Assembly: GCF_021261325.1 (NCBI RefSeq)
Contig: NZ_JAJSBI010000038.1
Coordinates: 21,606 to 85,605, forward strand
Reading direction: 5' to 3'
Length of the DNA: 64,000 nt
Source of the DNA: Streptomyces guryensis
Lineage (GTDB): Bacteria; Actinomycetota; Actinomycetes; Streptomycetales; Streptomycetaceae
Part shown: in pieces, positions 56,052-63,914 of the stretch
Layout: each line of letters starts with the position of its first letter
Numbering within the stretch: position 1 is the first letter of the stretch
The notes under the pieces: generated by a model
Told to the model about the DNA's origin: nothing
The model's input: the letters and a program-made list of their open reading frames with translations, nothing else
The model's database searches: none
Program-made: the position numbers and the translations under genes

Positions 56052-56864
56052 TCAGCCGCGGGGCGCCAACGCCTCCCAGGTCACCGTCACTTCGCCCTGC
56101 CGCCACCGCCCGGCCCCGTCCGTCACCGGCCAGTCGGCGGTCAGATCCCGCACCGCACGGATCCAGCGCTGGCGGGCGCCGTACGAGGCATAGGGCGCGG
56201 CGGCCGACCAGGCGCGGTCGAAGTCGCGCAGGAAGGCGTGCACGGGTTCGCCGGGGACGTTGCGATGGATGAGCGCCTTGGGGAGACGCTCGGCGAGGTC
56301 CGACGGCCGGTCCAGCGAGCCGAGCCGGGTCGCGAAGGTGACCGTCCGCGGTCCCTGCGGACCGAGCGCGACCCACACGTGCCGGCGCCCGATCTCGTCA
56401 CAGGTCCCCTCGACCAGCAGCCCGCCGCGGGAGTGCTCGCTCGCCGGGGCCAGCCGTGCGCACAGTCGCTGCCACACCGCGGCGACCTCGGCCTCGTCGT
56501 ACTGCCGCAGGACGTTGGCCGCGCGGATCAGATGCGGCCGCTCGGGGACCGGGATCTCGAACCCGCCGTGCCGGAAGACGAGCCCGTCCCGCTCGTACGG
56601 CTTGGCCGCCGTCACCCGGGCCGGTTCGATCTCGACGCCGACCACACGCGTGCGGGGCGCCGCCGTGCGGAGCCGCGCGAGGAGCTCGACGGCGGTCCAG
56701 GGCGCGGCACCGTAGCCGAGGTCGACGGCGACGGGGTCGGCGGCCCGGCGCAGCTCGGCGCCGTGCGTGGCGGCGATCCAGCGGTCCATGCGGCGCAAGC
56801 GGTTGGGGTTGGTGGTGCCGCGCGTCACGGTTCCCACGGGACGGGGCGCTGCGCTGGCCGGCAT
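56052..56864 (-). CDS. SAM-dependent methyltransferase-like protein
   Basis: The 270-residue protein starts MPASAAPRPVGTVTRGTTNP. It has a class I fold: SAM-binding loop VAVDLGYGAAPWTAVELLAR, acidic end of strand 2 VVGVEIEPARVTAA, then HGGFEIPVPERPHLIRAANV and a C-terminal half without recognised motifs. The glycine loop is DLGYGAAP, a variant of the usual DxGxGxG. Residues NPNRLRRMDRWI at the start are a conserved family block in Streptomyces. The substrate is unknown. It is close to a family A repeat and divergent from mshA. Confidence 0.8.
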   Translation of the reverse strand: MPASAAPRPVGTVTRGTTNPNRLRRMDRWIAATHGAELRRAADPVAVDLGYGAAPWTAVELLARLRTAAPRTRVVGVEIEPARVTAAKPYERDGLVFRHGGFEIPVPERPHLIRAANVLRQYDEAEVAAVWQRLCARLAPASEHSRGGLLVEGTCDEIGRRHVWVALGPQGPRTVTFATRLGSLDRPSDLAERLPKALIHRNVPGEPVHAFLRDFDRAWSAAAPYASYGARQRWIRAVRDLTADWPVTDGAGRWRQGEVTVTWEALAPRG

Positions 56865-56921
56865 GGGGACGAGGGTATGCGGCCGGAGTCGATGCTTGCC
56901 CGGCGCGGGGGTGGCCGCCCT

Positions 56922-56990
56922 GGGGGCTGTCGCCCGCAGACCCCCGCTCTCGGCCTGAACGGCCTCGTCCTCGAACGCCGGACGGGCCGA
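56922..56990. repeat. Dispersed repeat family A
   Basis: Reading along the plus strand the copy is ctgggggctgtcgcccgcagacccccg, then ggcctcgtcctcgaacgccggacgggcc. It lies in the 263-bp gap between the methyltransferase gene and mshA and is the reverse of the copies at 8.6 and 29.1 kb. Confidence 0.75.
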
Positions 56991-57127
56991 ATTCGGTTGA
57001 GCGCCCACGGTAATGACTGGGCAAAATCCACTTCCCCCGGAATGGGAACGCGTCCCCCCGATGTTCCTCCCCTTGGAGGGCGCCCCACACCCTCCCCCCG
57101 GCATGCCCGCACAAGGAGGAACGCCAC

Positions 57128-58465
57128 GTGAGCCAGTACGTCAGCAGGCTCGGGCGACGCTCCCAGGCCGCGCCCCCGCGGCTCCGGCTGCACCGCCGCC
57201 CCCGCCGCGTCGCCATGCTCTCCGTGCACACCTCACCGCTCCACCAGCCCGGCACGGGCGACGCCGGTGGCATGAACGTCTACATCGTGGAGCTCGCCCA
57301 GCGCCTCGCCGCGATCAACATCGAGGTCGAGATCTTCACCCGCGCGACCACGGCCGCCCTCCCCCCGACCGTCGAGCTGACCCCGGGCGTCCTCGTCCGC
57401 CACGTCGACGCGGGCCCGTACGAGGGCCTTGCCAAGGAGGAGCTCCCGGCCCAGCTGTGCGCCTTCACGCACGGGGTGATGCAGGCGTGGGCGGGGCACC
57501 GCCCCGGCTACTACGACCTGGTCCACTCCCACTACTGGCTCTCCGGCCATGTCGGCTGGCTCGCCGCCCAGCGCTGGGGCTCCCCGCTCGTCCACGCCAT
57601 GCACACCATGGCCAAGGTCAAGAACGCCAACCTGGCCGACGGCGACACCCCCGAGCCCGCCGCCCGCGTCATCGGCGAGACCCAGATCGTCGAGGCCGCC
57701 GACCGCCTCATCGCGAACACCGCCGAGGAGGCCGACGAGCTCGTACGGCACTACTCCGCCGAGCCCGACAAGGTCGCCGTGGTCCACCCGGGCGTCAACC
57801 TGGACCGCTTCCGCCCGGCCGACGGCCGCGCCGCGGCCCGCGCCCGCCTCGACCTCCCGCAGGACGCCCTGATCCCCCTCTTCGCAGGCCGCATCCAGCC
57901 CCTCAAGGCGCCGGACGTGCTGCTGCGCGCGATCGCCGTCCTCCTGGACGAGCGCCCCGAGCTCCGCTCCCGCATCGTCGTCCCGATCGTCGGCGGCCCC
58001 AGCGGCAGCGGTCTCGCCAAGCCCGAGGGCCTGCAGAAACTGGCGTCCCGCCTGGGCATCGCGGACGTGGTCCGCTTCCGCCCGCCGGTCGACCAGGACC
58101 AGCTCGCGGACTGGTTCAGGGCCGCGTCCGTGCTTGTCATGCCGTCCTACAGCGAGTCCTTCGGCCTGGTCGCCATAGAGGCGCAGGCGGCCGGCACACC
58201 GGTGCTCGCTGCCTCCGTCGGCGGACTCCCGGTGGCCGTGAGCGACAAGCAGACCGGTTTCCTCGTACGAGGCCACAATCCCGCCGACTACGCGCGCGTG
58301 CTGTCCGACTTCGCCGACGACCCGGCGCTCCCGACCCGCATGGGCGCCGCCGCCGCCCGGCACGCGCAGTCCTTCGGCTGGGACACCGCCGCCGCCACCA
58401 CGGCGGACGTCTACACGGCCGCGATGCAGTCCTACCGGCGTCACGTACGCTCCCACCATGGCTGA
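57128..58465 (+). CDS. mshA: D-inositol-3-phosphate glycosyltransferase MshA
   Basis: MshA transfers GlcNAc from UDP-GlcNAc to 1L-myo-inositol 1-phosphate, the first step of mycothiol synthesis. The 445-residue GT4 enzyme has the N-terminal glycine loop HQPGTGDAGGMNVYIVELAQ, the middle MHTMAKVKNANLADGDTPEP and the C-terminal nucleotide-binding part (PLFAGRIQPLKAPDVLLRAI, PSYSESFGLVAIEAQAAGTP with the E-x7-E motif). AAGGAGGAACG is a strong site for GTG 57128. The gene overlaps the ybjN-like gene by 8 bp. mshD, the last step, is at 8.6 kb. Confidence 0.95.
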   Translation: MSQYVSRLGRRSQAAPPRLRLHRRPRRVAMLSVHTSPLHQPGTGDAGGMNVYIVELAQRLAAINIEVEIFTRATTAALPPTVELTPGVLVRHVDAGPYEGLAKEELPAQLCAFTHGVMQAWAGHRPGYYDLVHSHYWLSGHVGWLAAQRWGSPLVHAMHTMAKVKNANLADGDTPEPAARVIGETQIVEAADRLIANTAEEADELVRHYSAEPDKVAVVHPGVNLDRFRPADGRAAARARLDLPQDALIPLFAGRIQPLKAPDVLLRAIAVLLDERPELRSRIVVPIVGGPSGSGLAKPEGLQKLASRLGIADVVRFRPPVDQDQLADWFRAASVLVMPSYSESFGLVAIEAQAAGTPVLAASVGGLPVAVSDKQTGFLVRGHNPADYARVLSDFADDPALPTRMGAAAARHAQSFGWDTAAATTADVYTAAMQSYRRHVRSHHG

Positions 58466-58958
58466 TGCAGAGAAAGCCGCCCAGGTCGTCGAGGAAGTCC
58501 TGAAGGACGCCGAACTCGAATGGGAGAGCCCCGCCCCCGGCACCTACGTCGTGCAGCTCCCCGGCACCCGCAAGCTCAAGACGACCGTCTCGCTCCTCGT
58601 CGGCCGCCACTCCCTCTCCGTGAACGCCTTCGTCATCCGCCACCCCGACGAGAACGAGCCGGGCGTCCACCGCTGGCTCCTGGAACGCAACCTCAAGCTG
58701 TACGGCGTGAGTTACGCCGTCGACCAGCTCGGCGACATCTACGTCGCGGGCAAGCTCCCCCTCTCCGCCGTCACCCCCGACGAGATCGACCGCCTCCTCG
58801 GCCAGGTCCTGGAGGCGGCGGACGGCAGCTTCAACACCCTCCTGGAACTCGGCTTCGCGTCCGCGATCCGCAAGGAGTACGCGTGGCGGGTGGCGCGGGG
58901 GGAGTCGACGCGCAACCTCGACGCGTTCACACATCTGACCCGGCACTCTGCCGAATAA
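58458..58958 (+). CDS. YbjN-domain protein
   Basis: The 166-residue protein starts MADAEKAAQVVEEVLKDAEL and has the YbjN fold, with WESPAPGTYVVQLPGTRKLK, VNAFVIRHPDENEPGVHRWL and LLGQVLEAADGSFNTLLELG. Its ATG lies 8 bp before the mshA stop, a strong sign of translational coupling. YbjN-like proteins are chaperone-like; Streptomyces keeps this gene after mshA. It converges on a methyltransferase gene and overlaps its end by 32 bp. Confidence 0.92.
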   Translation: MADAEKAAQVVEEVLKDAELEWESPAPGTYVVQLPGTRKLKTTVSLLVGRHSLSVNAFVIRHPDENEPGVHRWLLERNLKLYGVSYAVDQLGDIYVAGKLPLSAVTPDEIDRLLGQVLEAADGSFNTLLELGFASAIRKEYAWRVARGESTRNLDAFTHLTRHSAE

Positions 58959-59658
58959 CCCCTGCCCGCCCCCTTCCCGGTTCCGGGACCGTAGGCAGTC
59001 CGGTCTGCAGGTCAGCCTGCCGGAGGGTGTCGTAGCCGACGAAGTCGAACATGCGCTCCCCGGGCTTCAACGGGCGGGGCGCACCGGCGAATCGATGGGC
59101 CCCGACGCCGTAGCCGAGGCCGGGGTCGGACACCCACAGCCGCTCGAAGCCCCGCTCCTCCAGCCACGCGCACACCTGGGGCACCAGGTCGGGTGCGAAG
59201 TGCCGGGTACGGGTCCATACGACCGTGCCGCCGGGCCGGCAGAGCTGCGTGAGGTGGTCGATCGTCCGTTCGACGTCCGCGTCGACGATGTTGCCGAGCA
59301 CCCCGCAGACGAGGACGAGGTCGGCGGGCACGAGCGGGGCGTAGTGGTCGGTCGACGAGGCGTCCCCGGCGAGGACTTCGACGCCCGGCAGCCCCGCGGC
59401 CCGCGCCGCGGCCCGCGCCACCGCGACGTTCCGCTCGTCCAGCTCGACCAGCCGGGCCCGGACGTCGGCCCGCCGGGGGTGGTCGTGGAGCACACCGATC
59501 AGATCGCGGCCCTGCCCGGCACAGAGGCTGACCGCGGTGAGAGGGCCGGGTGGGGCCTCGTCGAGGGCGAGCCGGATGCGTTCCTGGACGAGAGCCAGGC
59601 GCCGGCCGAGATAGGAGTCGGGTGAGTCGTACGCGTCGTGCCACTCATGCCAGTCCAT
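58927..59658 (-). CDS. Class I SAM-dependent methyltransferase
   Basis: The 243-residue protein has the SAM-binding core TAVSLCAGQGRDLIGVL (G-x-G loop variant CAGQGRD), ARLVELDERNVAVARAA with the acidic residue at the end of strand 2, and VEVLAGDASSTDHYAPLVPA, then LVLVCGVLGNIVDADVE. The N-terminus MDWHEWHDAYDSPDSYLGRR is a conserved start. The substrate is unknown; the type is close to DUF4942/tRNA or small-molecule methyltransferases. It converges on the ybjN gene with a 32-bp overlap of 3' ends. Confidence 0.85.
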   Translation of the reverse strand: MDWHEWHDAYDSPDSYLGRRLALVQERIRLALDEAPPGPLTAVSLCAGQGRDLIGVLHDHPRRADVRARLVELDERNVAVARAAARAAGLPGVEVLAGDASSTDHYAPLVPADLVLVCGVLGNIVDADVERTIDHLTQLCRPGGTVVWTRTRHFAPDLVPQVCAWLEERGFERLWVSDPGLGYGVGAHRFAGAPRPLKPGERMFDFVGYDTLRQADLQTGLPTVPEPGRGRAGVIRQSAGSDV

Positions 59659-59700
59659 GAGCCGGACGATACGGCCGCGGGTGGAGCAAGGGTGTCCTTG

Positions 59701-60504
59701 TCACACGTTCTTCGCATAACGCCCCGGTGTCACGCCCACCAACTTCCGGAAGTGCCGGGTGAGATGGGACTGGTCGAAGAATCCGGTGGCGGATGCGACC
59801 TCCCCCGGCGGCCGGCCGTCGAGGAGGAGCCGGCGCGCCCGGTCGACGCGGCGGGAGTTCAGGTACTGGTGCGGGGCGATGCCGTACGCGGCGCCGAACG
59901 CCCGTACGAGATGCGCGGGATGGGCGTGCACGAGTCCGGCGGCCTCGTCGAGGGTGAGGCCGTCGACGACCCGCTCGTCGAGGAGCTCGCGCAGCCGGCG
60001 GGCGAGAGCGGGGTCGGGGCGGGGCGGCTCGGCAACCGGACGGGGCCGCAGCTGTGACCGCAGCCGTTCCCCGATGAACGTCAGCCTGCTCTCGGCCTCC
60101 AGCTCGTCCCCGGCGTGGTCGAGGGCGGTGTGCAACTGCCCGACACGCAGCCGCAGTACGGGATCGCGCAGGTCCGGCTGATCGACCGCGGCCCCGATGA
60201 GGCCGTCGTGCAGGTGCGTGCCGTCGAGATAGAGGACGCGCTTGCGGAAGCCGTGCGGGGTGGCGGGGGAGCCGTTGTGCGGGACGTGCGGCGGGAGGAG
60301 GGTCACGGTGTCGTGCGGGGTGCCGTGCTCGTGCCGGTCGAGGTCGTACCGTACGGCGCCGTCGTCCACGATGAGCAGCGTCCACGCCTCGTGGACGTGC
60401 ATCGGGTAGGCGTACTCCGTGAAGTGCGCGTGGAAGACCTCCACGACGCCGGGGATGCGGGGGCGCCAGGCGGAGACCTCCTGCCGGGGGCGCTGAGCGG
60501 CCAT
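59701..60504 (-). CDS. AraC-family transcriptional regulator
   Basis: The 267-residue protein has an N-terminal cupin-like sensor (HAHFTEYAYPMHVHEAWTLL, DTVTLLPPHVPHNGSPATPH with its His-rich metal or ligand site) and a C-terminal double helix-turn-helix (LTLDEAAGLVHAHPAHLVRA, GEVASATGFFDQSHLTRHFR, KLVGVTPGRYAKNV). ATG 60504 is chosen; a longer frame overlaps the promoter. It is divergent from the DUF2000 gene, 49 bp away, a likely regulatory pair. The inducer is unknown. Confidence 0.92.
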   Translation of the reverse strand: MAAQRPRQEVSAWRPRIPGVVEVFHAHFTEYAYPMHVHEAWTLLIVDDGAVRYDLDRHEHGTPHDTVTLLPPHVPHNGSPATPHGFRKRVLYLDGTHLHDGLIGAAVDQPDLRDPVLRLRVGQLHTALDHAGDELEAESRLTFIGERLRSQLRPRPVAEPPRPDPALARRLRELLDERVVDGLTLDEAAGLVHAHPAHLVRAFGAAYGIAPHQYLNSRRVDRARRLLLDGRPPGEVASATGFFDQSHLTRHFRKLVGVTPGRYAKNV

Positions 60505-60553
60505 GCAAAGAACGTACAAGACGGGGTCGTACGACGGTCGGCAGTCTCGGTGC

Positions 60554-60979
60554 ATGAGCACTGAACCGATGCGCTTCGACACCAAGATCGCCGTCCTGCT
60601 GCGGGAGGACCTGGAGCCCTGGCAGCGGCTGAACGTGACCGCGTTCCTGGTCAGCGGCCTGGGGACGATGGTTCCCGAGGTGATCGGCGAGCCGTACGAG
60701 GACGCGGACGGCGTCCGCTACCTGCCGATGTTCCGCCAGCCGGTCCTGGTCTTCGAGAGCACGAAGGAGACGCTGACGGCCGCCCACGGACGCGCGCTGT
60801 CCCGGGCGCTCCCTCGGGCGATCTTCACGAGCGACCTCTTCGCGACCGGCAACGACCGCGACAACCGGGCGGCGGTACGGGCCGTGGGGACGGCGGACCT
60901 GGACCTGGTGGGGATGGCGGTGCACGGGCCGAGGAACGCGGTGGGCAAGGTGCTGAAAGGGGCGCGGATGCATCCGTGA
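60554..60979 (+). CDS. DUF2000 family protein
   Basis: The 141-residue protein starts MSTEPMRFDTKIAVLLREDL. The DUF2000 fold is seen in LNVTAFLVSGLGTMVPEVIG, YLPMFRQPVLVFESTKETL and DLDLVGMAVHGPRNAVGKVL. The DUF2000 structure is a small alpha/beta protein similar to PTH2 peptidyl-tRNA hydrolases, but no activity is established. It is divergent from the AraC regulator and probably controlled by it. Confidence 0.9.
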   Translation: MSTEPMRFDTKIAVLLREDLEPWQRLNVTAFLVSGLGTMVPEVIGEPYEDADGVRYLPMFRQPVLVFESTKETLTAAHGRALSRALPRAIFTSDLFATGNDRDNRAAVRAVGTADLDLVGMAVHGPRNAVGKVLKGARMHP

Positions 60980-61289
60980 CCGAATCTGCACAGGCAATGC
61001 GCAACCGTGGTGCGAGTGCGCGCCGTTGATACGGAGTTGTCCTGTTCGCGGCAGCCGGGACAACACCTGTCGGCTTGCTGTGCGGCGCTCGGTGTAGAGA
61101 AGCTGCCCCCAATTCGTGTACGTGCCCACACGCTTCGGTGGCCGACCGTTTCAACTGCCCGGCTCCCGGCCCCTTCGCACTGGATGCCGGGCACACTCCG
61201 TGGTTTGATCCTGCGCACCGAGCCCCGCCTTCTGTCCCCTGCGGGGCCGCTCCCCCCTCTGGCACATCCATGCGAAGGGCTGTTTCCCC
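60980..61289. other. Gene-free stretch, nothing recognised
   Basis: These 310 bp between DUF2000 and the precursor-like peptide hold no convincing gene on either strand, and no clear hairpin or palindrome. Open frames present are antisense or lack ribosome-binding sites. They may carry the promoter and a long 5' leader of the peptide gene. Confidence 0.5.
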
Positions 61290-61514
61290 ATGAACTCCGC
61301 TCCCCAGGTTCAGACCGCCGAGATCTCCGACGCCGACCTCGACGCCGTCTCCGGCGGCCTGGCCCCGCAGATCTCCCTCACCGCCGGCTCCACGACGCTC
61401 AGCAGCGCGGACGCCCTGGCCGAGCTCGACTCGCTCAAGGCGACGGCCCTGGGCAGCCTCGGCGGCACCCTCGGCGCCCTCCCGCACCAGGTCGGCCTGA
61501 ACGCCAGCTTCTGA
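61290..61514 (+). CDS. Double-glycine-leader precursor-like peptide, 74 aa
   Basis: The peptide has an acidic leader (MNSAPQVQTAEISDADLDAV then SGG) like those of type A2 lanthipeptides and other RiPP precursors, where ELSDEELDAVAGG-type sequences end at Gly-Gly. The putative core LAPQISLTAGSTTLSSADAL and the rest is rich in Ser, Thr, Leu and Ala, lacks Cys, and ends GLNASF. No modifying enzyme or C39 peptidase transporter is adjacent. A terminator follows. It may be an orphan precursor or a structural peptide that only resembles one. Confidence 0.7.
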   Translation: MNSAPQVQTAEISDADLDAVSGGLAPQISLTAGSTTLSSADALAELDSLKATALGSLGGTLGALPHQVGLNASF

Positions 61515-61565
61515 CCACCTGCCGGCGACCTGACAGCGCCGGCATCGGTCGACAGCCACGGCGGC

Positions 61566-61603
61566 AGCCCTCCACCTGTGGAAAACCGCAGGTGGGGGGC
61601 TTT
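61566..61603 (+). terminator. Terminator after the precursor-like peptide
   Basis: AGCCCTCCACCTG (61566-61578) pairs with CAGGTGGGGGGCT (61589-61601), 13 pairs with one T-G, followed by TTT. It lies 52 nt after the stop. Confidence 0.8.
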
Positions 61604-61738
61604 GCCATGTCCTCTCCTACGCCCGCGTGGGTGGCGCCACGTGCGCCGCATTCGGGTGCTTGTGCGCTCGTGGCGCTTCCCGCGCGGCGGCTGGGCGGCA
61701 TACCTCCGGCAAGCACACACCTACCGAAGGAGACGCTG

Positions 61739-61903
61739 ATGCGCGCACGTGCCCTGCTGGCGGCCCTCGCGCTCGCCGGGACAGTCCTGCTGGGAGGCGC
61801 GGCCCAGGCCCTCGCCGACGGCCACGACGACTGGCCGGCCAGCGACGTGGGCAAGGTCAACGGCGACCCGGACTTCGACAAGCTGGAGGGGACGTTCAAC
61901 TAG
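61739..61903 (+). CDS. Small secreted acidic peptide, 54 aa
   Basis: A GAAGGAGACGCTG site precedes ATG 61739. The peptide starts with a textbook signal peptide (MRARALLAALALAGTVLLGG, cleavage near AQALA), leaving a mature part of about 28 residues, DGHDDWPASDVGKVNGDPDF plus DKLEGTFN. The mature part is very acidic, with a single Trp and no Cys. No family is recognised. It resembles small secreted Streptomyces peptides that sit beside other peptide genes; the precursor-like gene ends 225 bp upstream. Confidence 0.7.
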   Translation: MRARALLAALALAGTVLLGGAAQALADGHDDWPASDVGKVNGDPDFDKLEGTFN

Positions 61904-61997
61904 GCTTCCGGGCACCGAGCACCGGGCGTTGCTTGATTCCCCCGCCCCGCGCCTTGACGTTCTCGGTGCGGGGCAGGGAATCGGCTTCGCCCAGGTC

Positions 61998-62960
61998 TCA
62001 GGCGTCTTCCGCCGTGAAGATCTCTTCGGCGGAGGAGGCGGTGACGGCCTGCCGGAGCCAGCGGCGCAGGGCCTCGGGATCGTCGCAGCCGGTGATGCGT
62101 TCGCGGACTGCTTCGGGGGCGTCGATGCCACGCGCATCCAGAACGGTCAGGATGTCCTCGGCCAGGCCTTGGGCCCGGACTTCGGCCCGGACTTCGGCCC
62201 GGACTTCGGCCCGGGCTTCGGCCCGGGCTTCGGCCCGGGCTTCGGCCCGGACTTCGGCCCGGGCTTCGGCCTTGAATTCCTGCATGAGGGGCGACTTGTA
62301 GAAAGAGAGGTCCACAGCCACGAGTTTCCTCCAAAGTGCCACGGAGGGCAGCTTGCCCAGCCCCCGTGAGATGAGTTCGACGATGGGGTCCTTGACGTCG
62401 TCCGGTGTGTCCTGCAGAGCCGTCGTCATCGCTTTGAGTATGGCCCCGATCTCCGGGTTCTTGCCGTGCGTGATCGCGGACAGCGTGGCGAACGCGAAAT
62501 CCTTGCGGACCTCGGCCGGGTCGGTGATCACGGGCATGTTGTGCGGACCCGCGACCAGCGGTCGCAGGGTGAGCACAGACCATTGGGGAGGGCCGAAGTG
62601 GACCGTCTGTTCCGCCCACCTGGCGGTGGCGTAGTCCTGGCAGACGACCAGTAGCAGTGGCTGCATCTCGTACTTCGCGAGCAGGAATGACGTGTAGTAG
62701 GCCCAGGCGGCGGGCTTGTCCGGGTTCTTCCCGCTCTGGGACTCGACCGCGAGGAGTAACGGCTCCTCGCCCTCCGTATCCAGCTTCAGGAGCGTGTCCA
62801 GACGGCGTTCGACGGGACTGGTCTCGGTGAGGTCGTTGGGCAGGACGGTGACCGAGGTGGGCGGGGCGAAGTCGATGCCCATCACCTCGGAGACCCGGGA
62901 GAAGAGGCCCGGGTAGTCCTGGAAGATGCGGTGCATCGCCTCGTGGGACGAGGTGACCAT
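61998..62960 (-). CDS. Rpn-family nuclease-like protein (YhgA-like)
   Basis: The 320-residue protein has the PD-(D/E)xK-type core of the Rpn/YhgA family: DTLLKLDTEGEEPLLLAVES, QSGKNPDKPAAWAYYTSFLL and AKYEMQPLLLVVCQDYATAR, with the E-x-Q motif. Rpn proteins are recombination-promoting nucleases or putative transposase-related proteins. Residues about 230-265 are a low-complexity run of ARAE, EARAEVRAE units encoded by a 12-bp DNA repeat (62174-62271). Together with the neighbouring HTH gene it suggests mobile or variable DNA. Confidence 0.85.
   Translation of the reverse strand: MVTSSHEAMHRIFQDYPGLFSRVSEVMGIDFAPPTSVTVLPNDLTETSPVERRLDTLLKLDTEGEEPLLLAVESQSGKNPDKPAAWAYYTSFLLAKYEMQPLLLVVCQDYATARWAEQTVHFGPPQWSVLTLRPLVAGPHNMPVITDPAEVRKDFAFATLSAITHGKNPEIGAILKAMTTALQDTPDDVKDPIVELISRGLGKLPSVALWRKLVAVDLSFYKSPLMQEFKAEARAEVRAEARAEARAEARAEVRAEVRAEVRAQGLAEDILTVLDARGIDAPEAVRERITGCDDPEALRRWLRQAVTASSAEEIFTAEDA
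62174..62271 (-). repeat. 12-bp tandem repeat tract inside the Rpn-like gene
   Basis: Roughly eight units of CTTCGGCCCGG(A/G) run in tandem, in frame with the gene. They encode ARAE and related quartets, with an A/G change that alternates Val and Ala codons. Because 12 is a multiple of 3, unit gain or loss keeps the frame. Confidence 0.85.
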
Positions 62961-62968
62961 GGTGTGGT

Positions 62969-63838
62969 TCAGGGCCTTTCGTGTGTGTGCCGGGGCGTAC
63001 GGCAGTTGCCGCAGCGGCCGGGTTCGGGTCCGCGGAAGGCGCGGTCGCAGCCGTCGCAGTTTCGGAGCGGGTGGCGGACGGGCGGTGGTGGCGCCGGGGC
63101 GCGGAACGGCGGCGGGGGCGGCAGTTGGGCTGCGAGGCGGTGGGCCAGGAGGGCCGCCGGGCGGTGAAGGGGTTCGGGCGGGAGGTCGCTGGTCAGGGCT
63201 TGGCGTACGGCTGTGGGGCTGACGTCGCGTTCCAGCCAGGCGGCGACGCCGGGGGCGAGGTGCGCTGCGTCGCAGGTGGAGAGCAGCAGGCGGGGGTCGT
63301 GGCGGCGGAGGTCGGCGAGGACGTCGGTGGCCTGCTGGAGGAGGGCGGGGGCGGGGCAGGCCGGCTGAGGGACGGCGGGGAGGGCTTCCTTGCGGGGAGG
63401 CCTCGGCTTCTTCGGGGCCGTGGATCCGTGGTTCTCGGCGGCCCGGCGCTGATGCCCCGGCTGGTTGCAGGAGACGGTGCGGGTGACGATGCGGCCGCTG
63501 GGGGCGCGGGTGCGTTCGCGGCGCAGGTAGCCGTGGGCTTCGAGTTCGCGCAGGGCGGCGGCGATGCGGGTCGCGCCTTCGGGGAAGCGGGCGGTGAGGG
63601 TCTTGATGTCGACGCGGGCGCCCTTCGGCAGCGACTGGATGTGGCAGGCCAGGCCGATGGCGAGGAGGGAGAGCTCCGCGTGCTGGGTGAGGTGGTTGCC
63701 GATCACCGTGAAGCGGGTGGTGTGGCGCGCGTTGTCGTGGGTGAGGCCGCCGCTGGGTTGAGAGTCCCGGTGGGGGTGGTTTTTGCCCGGGATACGGGAC
63801 TGGGCATGCGTGGGCGCGCTAGGGTTTTCGGTGTCCAT
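62969..63838 (-). CDS. Helix-turn-helix domain protein, 289 aa
   Basis: The protein starts MDTENPSAPTHAQSRIPGKN. Residues about 40-110 are a winged helix-like domain (FTVIGNHLTQHAELSLLAIG, DIKTLTARFPEGATRIAAAL, RELEAHGYLRRERTRAPSGR), like replication/HTH proteins of actinobacterial integrative elements and helix-turn-helix proteins of Streptomyces chromosomes. The C-terminus is Pro-rich with a putative zinc ribbon (NCDGCDRAF, RCGNCRTPRH). It lies 8 bp upstream of the Rpn-like gene on the same strand, likely one operon. Confidence 0.8.
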   Translation of the reverse strand: MDTENPSAPTHAQSRIPGKNHPHRDSQPSGGLTHDNARHTTRFTVIGNHLTQHAELSLLAIGLACHIQSLPKGARVDIKTLTARFPEGATRIAAALRELEAHGYLRRERTRAPSGRIVTRTVSCNQPGHQRRAAENHGSTAPKKPRPPRKEALPAVPQPACPAPALLQQATDVLADLRRHDPRLLLSTCDAAHLAPGVAAWLERDVSPTAVRQALTSDLPPEPLHRPAALLAHRLAAQLPPPPPFRAPAPPPPVRHPLRNCDGCDRAFRGPEPGRCGNCRTPRHTHERP

Positions 63839-63914
63839 CAGGAAGCCTTAGACCTTCCTCGGTGGTCAGGCCCTCGCCATTGAGCGACTCTGTCGGGAAT
63901 CTTGAGGACGGGCG

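Noticed and set aside
62969..63838. Replication initiator of an integrated element
   Set aside because: The HTH protein resembles element proteins, but no integrase, tra gene or att repeat is in view, so this cannot be supported here.
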